64,000 nt of DNA from Rallus limicola (GCA_022605955.1 JAKCOZ010000005.1:46180950-46244949); one strand, 5' to 3'; numbered from the stretch's first letter, positions 41,071 to 55,454 are shown. Made by a program: numbers and translations. Notes: generated by a model not told the origin, from the sequence alone.

Positions 41071-43497
41071 CCATGGGCAGAGATAAAGTACATTTTTAAC
41101 CCTGTCGCTTTATGTTTGATAGGGTTTTGGTTTAAATCCAGATACAAAATCCCTCATTTAAAATAAAAGGTCAAATTCAGATATCGTCATCCTTAAACAT
41201 AACAGAGACTAGGAGCTTTCCCCATTAGATAAGATTCCATTTACAGGGCTGGTGCCGAGCCTTTTCCAAAAGCACTGCATTTGCTTCACTTTGAACTGCC
41301 AAGTAAGAAAATGAAAAAAGGATAGTCCTCTAACTTTTATCCAAATAAGGCAGAAAAAAAAGACAGGACAGCAGATTTTCCATCGGAAACCTTCCCTGTC
41401 CAAAACACAGGCTGAAAGGAAAAACAGAGGCCTCTCCAATAACTGACTACATCAGCTGCTGTTTATACGTGGTCCGTGCCTCATCTTGCAGGACTCTGAG
41501 CAGACTGCCCAGTTGTGAGATCAGAAAGTTTGCTGGACCTACACGGACAGAGGGCATTTACAGCTCTACAGCAACACTTTCTTTAGTGCATAGCCCCATG
41601 ACCAACAAAATTAGCTAGTCACCTCAGATACTTCCAAGAGCAAAGTCTGAATTACGTTCAGAATACTTAATACTCTGAAAACACAGAGCACCTGTCCTTT
41701 GAATAGAAGATGCCCTTCGGGTATCTCAGGTGGATCCTGAAAAACAGAGCAGCTCTGGATCACTTGACATTACGCAAACTTTTGACCTGCTGCTGCGGAG
41801 CCAAAGCAGGACCGTGATCTGTGCATGCCACCTCTATGTACACTCCCACCCTCCACTCACACCTGTGTTAGCCAGCAGATACTACAGCATTAGAAAATGC
41901 TCTCTTTGCTTACAGGAAAAAAAAGGAAGAAAAAACCCAAACCAACACACAGAAGTGGATAAACACACAGCTTTACATTTAAGCGTGGATTAAACAATAT
42001 TGCTGTTTAGAGCAATGTGTTTTTAAAGAACAAATTTCCAGAGGAACTTAATTACGCTCCAGGATTAACAAAAGGATTTGTGTGATCCAGTTTCTCCTCC
42101 TTACTACTACACGAGTGATGGATGCAGCTGAATACAACAATCCACTTAACCCCACAGGATCTACACCCATCATTTTCAATAATTAAATAGTATTCATTCG
42201 GGGTGATCCTTTCTCTTCCCCTCCCTACCGCTTAGCTTTACATATAGAAAACATTTAGTGTACAAGGCAAACAACAAACAGGAATATAATTAGTCCTTTC
42301 AAACCGAGATGTTGTTTAACTAAACTAATTGAAAAGAGAGAAAGCAAAAGCTCACACTGTGTGGCTAGCGGCGAAGTCATAAAATGTCACTTCTCTGAGG
42401 TTCGTACTCCAGTAATTATCTTTTATACAAAGAACAGTGACTCATAAATTTGCTTTTTCATAAAAATCCTGCACGAAAAAGTCTGCAATAAAAGATTCCC
42501 CCTTTTTCTTGGTCAGCTTGAGGCTGAAACAAGGTTTTTATGAGCTGTGGGAGTGGAAAGTCATTAGGGTTTCAATTCCAAATGAAAATTAGGGCTTTTA
42601 ACTTCCCATACTACTCATACTGACAACCTTTCATAGATAATTGCCTAGGAAGAGTTACTGCGGTCTTGTCACCCTCCTAATGATTTGGTGATACACTGAC
42701 AAATAGATCCTCCCTACAAATTCCACTACGCAAATGGGAATAAAAGCCAACGGTGGTGAAGAAACATTTGGTTCACACCCAAGAGTGACTTTGATGACTT
42801 CTCAGCCAGGACTTGTTAGAAGTTACCAAACCATCAGCATCAGAAATAGAGCAGCCTAGGGATCAGGTAAGAATTTAATTGGAGAGGGGAAAGGTGTCTT
42901 CAGCAATGATGGCAAAGACACTGCTGCCTTGCAGTGACATGGCAAGCAACGTGACAAGAAGGACCTGTCTGCTTCAGCTGTGGTTCTTCACCTCAGCTGA
43001 AACTGCACTGGCTGCCAGACAAACAGCATTCTAAATGCACATACACAATACAATACTCAACTGGACAAAGCAGGTGGGATGAGCCAAAATAATGACAAAT
43101 GCTGTCCCCATTCTCTGAAAGGTATCAAGGTAACCTGTTGCTGTGACAGCAGCAGCATCTTTCTGCACATGAGGAGAGGCAAACACTGCTCTTATTTTCC
43201 TCCTTGTCTTCTCATTTGGAAGAAGAATTATTACTTGACAAGTTTTTACTTTTGACAATTGGCTGGAGACTGTCCATACTTCATCATCCTGTGGTACTGA
43301 GAAGTCCATACAATACAGGAAGAGCACCCTAACACGCACACTGGTTTTATCCTAGTAAAGTTGAAATGGACAATGCCAAAACTGGGAATTAAAAATGTCT
43401 GGAGTTTTAGATACTATAAGGGCTGCTCCTTCCTTGCTAGCTCGTTATAACTGTAAACCTGCATTGTTTGTTATCACTGGTATCATAGCAATGGTTA

Positions 43498-43712
43498 GTG
43501 GCCCCATCTGAGGTAAGGGTCCGATTCCACTAAGCACTGCACAAACACGTTATAAATGACCCAACAAACCACAAGTAACTCAGAGAAGACAAAGGACATA
43601 TAATAATACCCTGGTTGTATAAAAAGGTGAACCACAGATCACATCATTTGCCTAAGACTACATCAGAAAGCCACGTTACACTGAGAAACCAAATCAGAGT
43701 CCCAGTATCACG
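43498..43712 (+). mobile_element. Probable ancient amniote SINE relic (MIR-related)
   Basis: Weak similarity to an old amniote element is seen in the order of blocks: a GGCCCCATCTGAGG start, CTAAGCACTGCACAAACACG, then ACATCATTTGCCTAAGACTA (compare the MIR phrase 'acttgcccaaggtcacac') and AACCAAATCAGAGTCCCAGT near the end. It is highly diverged. Confidence 0.4.
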
Positions 43713-46700
43713 CCGTAAATTGCAAACCCATCCATCATTCTGTTATGTTGATGCTTACACTTAAAACAATACAGACCTTGTGAAAACAGGACTGCATTTT
43801 GTTACAAGAGGCCAGGAAACACATTAACTGCTCAGAATCCAGAAGGCAAACAGCTTCACCAAAAACTGAAAGAGAACAACTTTTAGAAGATGGATGGAGC
43901 CACACATGTGCAGCTACATCCACGTGGCCTGGAGGACTGAGCTGCAGAAATCATTACTTTCCCTGAGGTAGAACCTGCAGCCACTCCAGAAGAAATCTCC
44001 ACAAACAAGGCATGTGTTATGGTGTTTCAAGACATCAAAGAGGAATAAATGTGCAGGCTTGAAAAACTGATCCCCATTTTTTAAGAGGTGTAACAAGCAG
44101 TTTAAAGGAAAAACACCACAAATGTTATTAGAATTGGGAGGCAGAAAGCTTGCTGCACTGGCTGAAATACTCAACTGGTTTGTAACCTCAAAAATAAACA
44201 TCAAAAAGGAAAAAAGTAATTGAAATATAGGTGTATATATAACAGTAAAGGACAAGTGTATCAGGAGTCCACATAGAAGCAAAGGATTGGCTGTCTCCCA
44301 TGCTGGGTTTGAGTTGCAAGCAGGAAAAGAGGACGTCTTATCAGAGTTTTTCACAATATGCCATCTTTGTGCGATGCACAAGCCACTGGTGAAGATCATA
44401 TAACCTGTAACTATGAATCACATAGAACAGCAAACAAGCTTTTAACTCAGTGGAAAGGGATTAAAAGCTCTGCAGATCCAATGCATAGATCAAAGTTATA
44501 TTCAGCTGCTGGGAAATATATAAGTATGAGGCTGCAAACCCCAGTAAGAGAGATAAGAAGAGGAAACCATGAAGACAAAAGTACACTGCACATCAGAAAA
44601 CTGCTTTAAGATTGTAAATAAAAATAAGGTGTTTTTTAAAAGACCTTTGTTAAGAGCTGAAAAAGATTCAGCATCAAACAAAACTATTTATTTTTTATTA
44701 CTGATACACTGCTAGCATCTGGCAATGCTATTCTGGCATAAAGCAGTGGACTCCTATGTAGGTTGTCCTGGAGCCATTTCTAATAAATCTTACTAAAAAC
44801 AAAACTGGGGGGAAAGATCAACATGACAACAGTAAATAGCTCCGCATATCTAACCAGGGGTAACCCTCTGGCTACACAAAAATCAAGCAGACTGTTACCT
44901 AAATAGGACAGATTATGTCCATTGTTGGAGATTAAAGGCATTATTGATCTCCTTTGAAAAAAAGACTAGAGCAAGCATAAAGAGCCCAAGACTTAATTCC
45001 ATTCAAGTCAAACAATGGCCCTACAGTAACTTCACTGGACGCAGAGATGTACCACACCACTACATAGTCCGTGGCCTGATACAGTCACAGACATCCTTCA
45101 AGCAGCACTGTGTCACAGGAGTGGCATTTATAGGGCAAGGCATTATCAATAAGTGTCAGAGAGTGACTGAAATGTACCTTAGCAAGTAAAAAAACTGCAG
45201 ATGAAAGATGGATGCCAACCCTCCAGAGACCCCTTAGCACTTAATGGAGAGCACAAACTAGGAACGCAGGTTTTAACCTTGCATTTGTGATACACAGCAA
45301 CTTGCCTGCAGATGATCCAGGACGGAAGATGTGAGGAAGGACAAACATTTTTTAAATCTTGTCAACCCCACTAGATCAGAGACTGACAGCAAGCCTCCTG
45401 CTGCATTGGTTTCCATAGAAATATTAAGCTTTGGGGACTGAAAATGCTGTAAGGCTTACTTTTTCTTCTTTTCTGAAATAATGGTTTGGTTTTTCTGCTA
45501 CACTTTGAGTGGCCCTTTTGCCTGCTTCTTTCTTCTCCATGGGTTCTCTGCAACGAGAGGACAGAGCAGTGCCTGCTCCACAGCTCTCCCCACTGCACCA
45601 GAGTGGGGAATTTCAGCACCACATGGCCTTGTTTTGTTGCCCAGGGAAGGCAGGGGTAGATCTGATAGAGCTGCTCACCCCACAGATGCTGCAGCCCTCG
45701 AGCATCCTATTGCTATTGGTTTGAACCAGCAGCAAAGTATCTCCTCTTTTGTCCCAGCCTGAGTCCTGCTCCCACACTACACCTTCCACCTCCCACAAAC
45801 ATTCAGGTGTTGCTGACCCCCCATATGGGAGTGAAACTCCAGCAGCAGAGAAGTTTGGGAATGAAGTGGGGGAGAGAAAGCAGTGTGCAGTGCTGAGAGC
45901 CACTGCACAGAGCTGGGGGATGGAGCAAAGTCTAAAGGGCTTTTCAAAGCACTCCAGGTTTGACTGAACTAATTCTGCCAGCAAGCTGGGGCTGACACAA
46001 CCACACAAGACAGCTAGCATGTCACCCCATGATTGCAGTTACATCTGGCCAAAGCCCCAATGCCATAAGCCTGGCACTGACTGACAGCACAGTCCTCTTC
46101 CATCACAGCCACCCCAGGCAAATGGGAGACATCCCATCCTATAAGCCTGTGGGAGAAGACCATGCAGACAATGAGCCAATTCATATCAGATTTGGGATCG
46201 CTTCAGTCTCATCACAAAATCCTTGAAGGCTCAAATTACACCAATAACCTGTAATCTACTTCACAAGGACCTTCTACAAGAAAGTCTGAGTAATGTGTGC
46301 ACTTGGCCCCACCACTGCTCAGAGATGTAAGAAGTCAGTACAAGCAATGAGCTTCATGATAGGGGCAAATATCAAGGCAAGAAGCAATTTAAGGGAAAGA
46401 AGAATGCATATATACTGTATGCACAGAGACCGAAGTAACCTGGGGTAAATGGCCTCAGCCCAGACATGAGTCACTAGAAAAGTGTTCAAAACAACCTGTA
46501 CAGCAGTCTTCAATTGCCATGGTGATAAATGTTTCCTAATGCCTAAGAACAGCTGAGTCCAAAACTCCACTCACCTCATTCACTAACAAAAGCACTCATT
46601 ATATCTAGGGGAAAAAAAAAGTCACAAATGAATTGTGGCCATTTTAAACCCTCCTCAGATCAAGGGCTGATTTACACACACTCTAGGTTCAACGGGGAGT

Positions 46701-49700
46701 GCTGTGCTCACATCGCTGCTAATTCAGAAGATGGAGCTGGCTTGCTTTTTGCTTCACAATTCAGTAGGCATGGGGAAGACAGATTCTCTGAGACAGTGTT
46801 ACTTTTTCTGCCAGGAGTTATCTATTTGCAGAAGTGGGTCAACTTTCTCTTGGTGGACATGTTAGTGTGTGAGTGCCTAGCAGCGCTGCCTGCGAATCTC
46901 TGCCCGCTCCGTGCGCAGAGGAACCTCTGCACATAACTATTTATGGCAGCCAAGTGTTTCATGAATTGCAGCAAGTTAACCACAAGGGGACGATGACATT
47001 TGGCGACAGGGCAGGATGAATTCTGGCTGGCAGACAAAAAGTCAGGTTAAAAATATAGAATGCAGAAAGCAAACCCAGCCAGTCGCTGCTAATTCACAGC
47101 AAAACTGGATGCACAGCCCCCAAACCTCCCCTCTTCCACACGAGCAACATCGTGTGTTCTGCAGCGGGATGCATTAAGGCCTGATCGTGAGTGTGGAAAG
47201 GATTTCAGCCTCCCTGCAACCAAACATTTTAAGTGTGTGTTAAACTGGCTTATATGTATGTATTGCCCCCCATCTGCCTCATTCCACACCTTCAGATATA
47301 TACCAGACATTTTTGCCAGTTTAAGCACCTCACCTCCATCTTTCACACCAGTGAGATCTGCTATTGTCCATCCTTGTGCTCCCAAGAGCATCTCCAAAGG
47401 GCAGACCTATACAGAAGGGTGCTGCAGGGCATCACCAGCAGATCCTGCCATTGATACATTTGAGTGAAATGCAAGCAAGGCCACAGCCATGCTGGGGCAG
47501 ATAAAAAGCTCAACACCTTCCCAGGTGGGCATCCACTATCACCCAGGTTGCATGGATATGGTCAGCCTTGTCCCCACAAAAGATTTAACCCTCGAGCTTT
47601 CAGATGCATCACTTCTGTTAATGCCCATGCCCCTCATCTCCACACACACCGTGTAACACCTGCCAAAGCTGCATTTTGGGTTCCCCTGCCTGCCACTTAA
47701 TTAGATCACCATTTAATTCGATCCTCAGCTTTATTTGATGAAATGCCTCCAGAGGACCAAATCATTTACATGTAACCATCACAGTTTATTCCCCTTATTT
47801 TGATTGCTTTTGACAAGTGTAAGTGGATAATTCCATCAAAGGCCCATTGAAAATTGTCTTTTAATCAATACAAGTTCTTTCCTTCAACAGGACCTCTAAG
47901 AACAATATATCTGTATAGAAATTTGAAAGAGGAAAACAAATTTGAATGTTCTACTATGGGGAGCATATTTCCAAATAGGGTCCAGTTTTAGTACCTAGTG
48001 TAAGTGTCTTGAGCCTTGTTTTCAGGGACACCAGCTACCCTGAGGTTTGGGGACCTGGCAGGCTAGCACACAGGCAGTGCCCCGGCAAGAAGACAGGAGC
48101 AGGCAATGACAAAGATGACTCAAGTGGAGCACTCCACCAAAGCCCCTTGGATGAGCAGCCAAGGACCACAGCTACAAGAAACAAGCTGTACCCATAGCGT
48201 CTAAGAGCTCAGCATTGATAAGCCTATTAGCAGAACTCACTGAACTTGCAGAAAAGATGGAAACAGGTGTTTCTACAGAGGTCTTACATCTAACATACCA
48301 GCTGTGGGCAGGTTTCCTGGCTTAATCACAAGGAACATGTGAATAGCAGCCTCTAGCACCAAAAATACTGAAAGGTTAAATATGGCAATATCCACTGACC
48401 TCTCAGTGATCTCTGAGATGTCTCCATCATAGAAAGCAGGGCTTCCTCTGAGCCAGGCTGCTGTGCCCAGGCTGTGTGGGAATTGCAAAGGGCAACATTT
48501 GACCCCTACAGAGAAAGATTTCCTTTATTTCACTAGGACCAGCTCAGCTGCACTGGAAGAGTGGACAACAGTCACAACACCACCTCAAACAGGATCAATC
48601 TCATCTGACTTCAGATGGTTGCATATGAACTAGCCTTCCAGGCTGCCTTCCTATCAGCAGAGAAAAAGAGCATGATGAGCATAAAACTCTCTCCCTCTAA
48701 AGCAGACAGAGCTGACATTAAATCATGACACCAAAGTGCCTTTCTGATAAAGGAAGCCCAAGGGGATGCAACTGTTAAAAGTCTATATTGGAGATAAATT
48801 AAGTGGGATGAACCTCACCTTCTGTTTCTGCCCCTGCATATTCTCATCTCAAAGGCCTCATTAATACGTTATAGTAAATAATATGTATATTGATTATAAA
48901 TACACTAATAAAAACAAAGGACTTTGGCCTAAAGGGTGCATGAGGAAGAGAAGAACTAAGTACCGGGTAGCTGTATGTCCGATCAATACCAACCCACAGG
49001 GAACAGCCATCTCTCTTTGCCACCATTTTAACTGCAATATATCGTACCCTCTAGGTAAATACGTGGACATTTACAAGTGGGAATCAATAGAAGCAGAGAT
49101 CTTCCCACCCCCCTCACCCAAAGAGACCATTCTTCTTCCCTTGGAGCAGACAACAGCAAGAGGCCATAGATTAATACCTCTGCTACCACAGGTTATTTGC
49201 CATATCCATGGCTTTCTTGTGGTCCTCTGACCACTTAAAGTGTTGATGTTTTTTAATAATTAAAAAAAAACAAACAAAAACCAAGCCACCACACAAGCAT
49301 ACTTCTTCACATTAAGAAATGCATTAACATTTTACCCAACTGGAATAAAGCAAATGCTCGTTTTGGGAACGCAAAGCAAAAAGCCTCATTGGAAAGCCAA
49401 GGAGAAGTTCTAACATTCAGTTGATGGGGGGAAGGAATTAAAACCTAAAAGCTTTGCCTGCATGCACAGGATTCTGTATGCCTCCAGGCTTACAGATAGA
49501 TAAAACAGTTGGCCCAGTCAGATGTAGATAAAGCTAAAACCAGTGGAAGCCCTTGCCCTGGCCTCAGGGAGATTTGAGTCACTCCTCCCAATGTTCCCAC
49601 ATACCTCACAGCCCAGGGACATAATCTGTGGTACCTGAAGGCTTTTTCCTTCCCCCAGGTCATGTTAATATCCTCAATTGTGGCTGTTTGGTTTTTTTTT

Positions 49701-50929
49701 TTTCCTTTTTTTTTCAGAACCTTTATTCTGACAGGAACCAGGCAGTAGCAATGGCCATCCCTCCAACAGGGCCACCTAAAGCTTGACAGGCAGAAAGACT
49801 TTGTAGGCACCCAGACACTCCCACCATGCACCGAAAGGCAAGCCAAAGCACTCACAAACACAACACAGCGACTGTGCCTCCAGTTCTGTCCTGGACCTGT
49901 TGGTAGATATTGGGAAACTGGGATGCAACTGTCCACTTCCCATCAAAGCTTGGAGATGCCCCTGTGCGGCTGCCCAGGTCCAGGCTCACACACAGTAACT
50001 TTCAGACCAAGCAAACTTCCTCTTGGCTCTCAGCAGAATACCCAGAGCTGCGTAAGGATCATGTGTGATCCAATATTAGCCATTTTCACACTCTGTTATA
50101 CTTACTACCTTATCTTCATAAGCAGGTAATTAATCATCAGGTTTCAGGTATCAGCTTCCAAAAAGCCAGTTTATAAAAGCAAACAGTCTTCAGAAAAGTG
50201 AAGGGGATGTGGATCACAGGTTGGTTTGTTTTTCTCACCATTTATTTACTCTCACCGTTTATTCTGAATTCACATTAAAGAACTAGAGTTCATCACCTCA
50301 TCTTGGGGTGGGTCACCGGGGCCAATAAATCAAACCCTGGTTCATCAACTTACTTCCACAGGATTGATGAAGAGAAAACGTGAAAAGTTTAACCCACCTT
50401 TGCTTGCTAAGATTTCATGGAAAAGCTACCTCCCTAGGAGAGTTTACTAGCCACCATACTCTTGGCTCCTTTAGAAAAGCACCAAACAAGTGAAGCAGTC
50501 CTGTTTAGTACCTAGAAAAGCCAAGCATCAAAGCCCCAGTGACACCACTAGCAGGGGCAGCATACTTCAGGACCTCCCAGATTTTCCAAATGCAAAAGTG
50601 CTCTGGCAAACAGCTCACGATGCCTTATCCCCATCAGTCCTCCGAGGCTTACACTGTGCTCTCACTATAGATGCTAAATTCTTCTCTGCGTCCATTTGCG
50701 ATCCCCTCCACTCCCGTAAGAAGCACATAACAAGGGCTGTTCGCTGCTGCAGTAGTTGAGGTGGCCGGGCGGTCTCCACTTTCACCGCCGGTTAGTTAGC
50801 CAAGGGGTTTGTTTGGGGGTTTTTTTAAAAGTGTTTTAAAGACCCGAGACAACAGCAAACCAGACCTAAGTTCGCACCCTGAAAATGAAAGGCCACACGC
50901 TTTCACCTCTTCCTCCCTCCCGCTCTATC

Positions 50930-51030
50930 CCAGGGGAAAATAAACCGTCAGGAAGAAGGTATAAATAGGCTGCGATCTCAGCGGCGCGCACGGCAGGCAG
51001 CGCCGGCACCGGGAGCCGTGGCAGGATGCT
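50930..51030 (+). promoter_or_regulatory. Candidate TATA promoter, antisense to CCDC85C
   Basis: TATAAATAG is at 50960-50968 on the plus strand. The next 80 bases are rich in G, C and CpG, unlike the AT-rich intron around them. An ATG with A at -3 follows at 51026 and opens 197 codons to 51619. The encoded protein matches no family I know, and open frames of this length occur by chance elsewhere in the window, so only the promoter architecture is noted. A relic CpG islet is an alternative reading. Confidence 0.3.
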
Positions 51031-53340
51031 CGCTGCCAGCGCTGCTCCCGGACAGCCCCGCTACCCACTTGACTCCCGGGTTTGTTTTCACGTTCACCCG
51101 CCCTGCTCTGCCACATTGTCACAAGCTTTACAGAACTGCCGCTTGGTCCCAGGCAAGCCTCCCTCCCAGACTTCTTGCTGTCAGTCAAAAAAGGGGCCCG
51201 ATAAGCCTTGCATTTGCATATGTATTGAGAGGCATTTCCAAAGGCACAGGCAGGGAAACGGCCTTGCTGAATACCGATGCTATCTGAGAATGACAACTAT
51301 TCAAGTCATTTTACAGCTTCACTACCTAAGTGGAGAGATCAGGCTTGTTTGCATCTTTACAAGGATTATTAGCTTTAAATGTGCTGATCTTATCTGTCCC
51401 ACCCTCAGAAATGAAGGCTCGCAGGTTCGCAAGCGAAGAGCCAGTTTCAGTGCTTCCCACAGAGACCGTCTTCCACAAGCACCCCAAAACCCGAGGTCGC
51501 GTCTCAAAGGTTTGAACCCTTATTCCTCCTTCATACAGGAGCAGGAGGAAGGGTGCAGAGGCACACATGCAGGTGCTCTACCACCCCTCTCTACACTCAC
51601 TCTTGGTGAGTGTAGGTGAGCTCTCGGTCCCCTCCGAAAGATGCTTCCAGGCACCATCCCGCACGCAGCGTCCGAGGATGGCAGTGAGGTCTGAGGTCTG
51701 CAAGCAGAGACCCTCCTCTTCACGCAGAGAGGGATGACCTGAACCCCATGTGAAGAACCCCACAGTGCCTCGCACCGGGTCTAAGGGACAGGTCTGAGAT
51801 CGTGGTGGTGTCCAACACACAGAAGAGTCCGGGGTTAACAGGGATGAATTCAAATGGCTTTGTCCACGTCAGCTGTCTAAAAGGTCTAAGGTTGACAAAT
51901 CAAAACTACAAACCTCTTCTGTCCCAAAACAGTAAGGGCACGTTCAATATCTGCCAAGTGCTCTCTGGGCCTCTGTCCATAGCAATGAAGACTTTATTTT
52001 AATAAAGTCAAGTCACAGGAGCAGAAGCAGATTTACAAACCAGAACCAGATACTTCTGATTTACACATCACTACCAAGAGAGAGGGGGGAAAAAAAAAAA
52101 AAACAAACCACAAAACACAACAAACTCTTAAAGATGCTTGCTGTACCTTGCAACATCTGGTGACTGGATCACCCTTGAAACTTGCAATCCCTATCTACTG
52201 GGTGAGGTGTCCGGAACACCTCCAGCTGTGCATGGAGACGCAGGACCACAAATAGCAAGTCTGTGAACCTGAGAACTGGGTTGATTAGTGCTACCCAACC
52301 TCACATCTCCTGAGAAATAACGACTTGCCATAAATCACCAAAATAAGGGCCAGCACCCCCTGGTCCCACCAGGACCACCAAAAGCTCTGACACCTGAAGG
52401 CATGGCTGTCCGGTGAACACATCCACTGCTGAAACCCGTTGGAGCCCACCTCCTGGCCCTCCAGGCCCCATTTCTGTGCCTGGAGGAAGCGAAGGGATAC
52501 CCCAACCAGAAAATAGTCCTCTCTGGTTGGAAAAGAGGATTAAGAACATTAAAATGAATCTTACATACAACAATTAATTAGCTTGGTGCTGGTTTGAATC
52601 CTGTTGAACCCTCTTGGCCAAATTACTCATGCTAAGAGTCAAATATTTTGTCTTGTTGGCTTCAAAAGAGAAGAAAAAAAATATCTCTATTTTAAAGGCA
52701 TTCCAATATTATTTTAATGCCTGATCACTATTAGACAACAGGAGAAACTTCACTTGTATACAAACTGTCTGAGAGGCTTGGCATGATTTCACGATTTGGA
52801 GCTTGTTTCTAACTTTGATGACTAGGCTGAACAAAATTGTGAGTACAGCGTCCCTTTGAGAGCTCTCTCTTCTTACAAACAAAACTCCTGCTCCTGAAGC
52901 ACAGCGCGGGAACAAGGGATGCAGAGGTGCACCTCGTCCAAAGTGCTGAGTGTGCCAGAGCCAGCCTGCCCCAAGAGCCCATGGAACTAACAGGTGATGC
53001 TCTCTGGGGCAGACCTGCACTTTCATCAGATGCTTCCAAAAATCTCAGCCAGGCTCTTTATCAATTTTAGCAAACTAACAAGCCAAACAAACCAAAATAT
53101 TTAAAGGGGGAAAGAGAGAAAAGGAAGAGATGGGGAAAAAAAATAATCAGTGTTTATTTAACCCTGAAAACTCAGGCTGTTTTTTGTAAAAACAAACCCA
53201 AATAAACAAAAATGCCACCACCCCCAGATAAAAAGGCTCCAACCCTCAGCCCCAGGCATGGTCACGCAGGCAAGGAGCACCATCAACCACCCCACCCCCC
53301 ACTGCACACGGGTGCCCCTCCCGGACCGCGAGGCTGCTCA

Positions 53341-54222
<882 letters not shown>

Positions 54223-54306
54223 CTAGGCAGCGTTTGCTCTCACACGGTAAGAAATGGTTCGGGTTATTCGGATTATTTTGTTCGCCTGATTTCCTGGGAC
54301 TAAAAT

Positions 54307-54318
54307 TCACTGCAGCAT
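54307..54318 (-). promoter_or_regulatory. Minimal upstream ORF (3 codons and stop)
   Basis: The gene strand reads ATG CTG CAG TGA about 95 bases before the CCDC85C start. The reading is direct; any function is inference and depends on where transcription begins. Confidence 0.35.
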
Positions 54319-54333
54319 CTCGGGGAAGAAATA

Positions 54334-54408
54334 TTATAGTTCTCCGCAGAGCCTCGGACAAGGAAGAGCAACGCCGGACTGGAAGATCTTCTCCCCCACA
54401 GACCCCAT
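54334..54408 (-). promoter_or_regulatory. Upstream ORF, 24 codons, strong start context
   Basis: An ATG at 54408-54406 on the gene strand has A at -3 and G at +4 and reads 24 codons to a TAA at 54336-54334, about 120 bases before the CCDC85C start. It would be translated only if the mRNA starts upstream of 54408 and the segment is not spliced out. The family role, if any, is unknown. Confidence 0.45.
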
Positions 54409-54577
54409 AGTAAATAAATAATTTAAAGCCCCAAACAAACAGCAACAAAAAAACACCACAGGGGGAGGAAAAAAAACCAGAAGAAAATAAAGGCTCCCCC
54501 AGAGGGGCTGGGGCCGGCGAGGAGCCGAGAGCCAAGCGCTGCCCTCTCCAAGAGAAGCCTCCCCAGGAGATCGGCCA

Positions 54578-54583
54578 ACTTAC
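54578..54583 (-). other. Donor-like GTAAGT in the CCDC85C leader region
   Basis: The gene strand reads GGG|GTAAGT, a near-ideal 5' splice site. Candidate acceptors before the start codon are a CAG directly before the ATG at 54216 and another in a TAGTCCCAG context about 80 bases further upstream, both with weak pyrimidine tracts. It may mark a short 5' UTR intron of 300-370 bases, or it may be a chance match. Confidence 0.3.
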
Positions 54584-54967
54584 CCCGGGCAAAACAACTA
54601 ACGCGGCGGTCGGTCCCCCCTACCCCGTTCCCGGGCGCTCCGTCCACTCGCCCTCCCGCCCCTCGCCGCCGCTGGAGACCGGGCACCCTTCACCCGCCGC
54701 CCCGCTCCGCCGCAGCTTGTCCGCAGCCCCGCGGCGACGTGGGGCCGAGCCCGGCGCGGCGGCGGCCGATGCCGGTGCGGCGCTGCCGAGGAGCGGTGGG
54801 GGAGCCGGCGCCTTCCCGGAATGGCTCAGCTCTCAGGAGGGAGGAGGCGAGCGGCAGCGCCGGGGCTGGTCCCACCTCCTGCCGGGCAGGGCGGCGCGGC
54901 CCTGCCCCAGCCGAGCCGAGCGGCGGAGAAGGAGAGCCGGCTGCTGGCGGCGATGCGAAGGGACGCT

Positions 54968-55012
54968 GAGCGGAGCCGAGGCGAGCGGAGCCGAGCTGAT
55001 CTGAGCCGAGCG
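54968..55012. repeat. GAGCGGAGCCGAG tandem repeat in the CpG island
   Basis: The 13-base word GAGCGGAGCCGAG occurs twice, 15 bases apart, followed by a shorter GAGCCGAGCG copy. This is a short GC-rich minisatellite of the kind common in promoter islands. Confidence 0.6.
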
Positions 55013-55454
55013 CCGCCCTCCCCCGCCGCCCCGTTGGCTGCCGGGCTGGGCGCTGGCCAAGCCCCGGTGCGCCGCGCCCCGCCGCCGGCTCGGGTTACCG
55101 GAGCCGCGGCCGCCACAGCCAATGCGAGGCCGCCTGGCGCCTTCAAACGGCAGGTACAAAGGGACGGGTCCGCTCCTCCCTCCCTCTCTCCGCCCGCCCT
55201 GCCGTGCCATGCCCTGCCCTGCCCGCCTCGGCTGGCTCACCGCTGCCCCCCTGGGTCTTCCACTCCTATTTTTGCCTTTTTTTTTGGTTGGTTTTCCCCT
55301 TTTTTCCTAAAGAAAAAAATAATTAAAAAAAGAAAGCCCATCGGCGGGAGCAGCAGCCCGGGGAAGGGTGGGGCTGGACAGGCAGGAAGACGCGCCCGCC
55401 GGGCGGCCCGGGGAAGCGGCGCCGGAGCGGCCCCGGCCCCGCTCCGCCAGTCAC

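Noticed and set aside
49691..49717. Strong-looking plus-strand 3' splice site (long pyrimidine run then CAG)
   Set aside because: A low-complexity T tract explains it, and no plausible exon or donor follows; a similar case is at 16206-16221.
51026..51619. 197-codon open frame downstream of the TATA box as a protein gene
   Set aside because: The sequence has no domain, signal peptide or repeats; only the promoter-like upstream sequence is kept as a finding.
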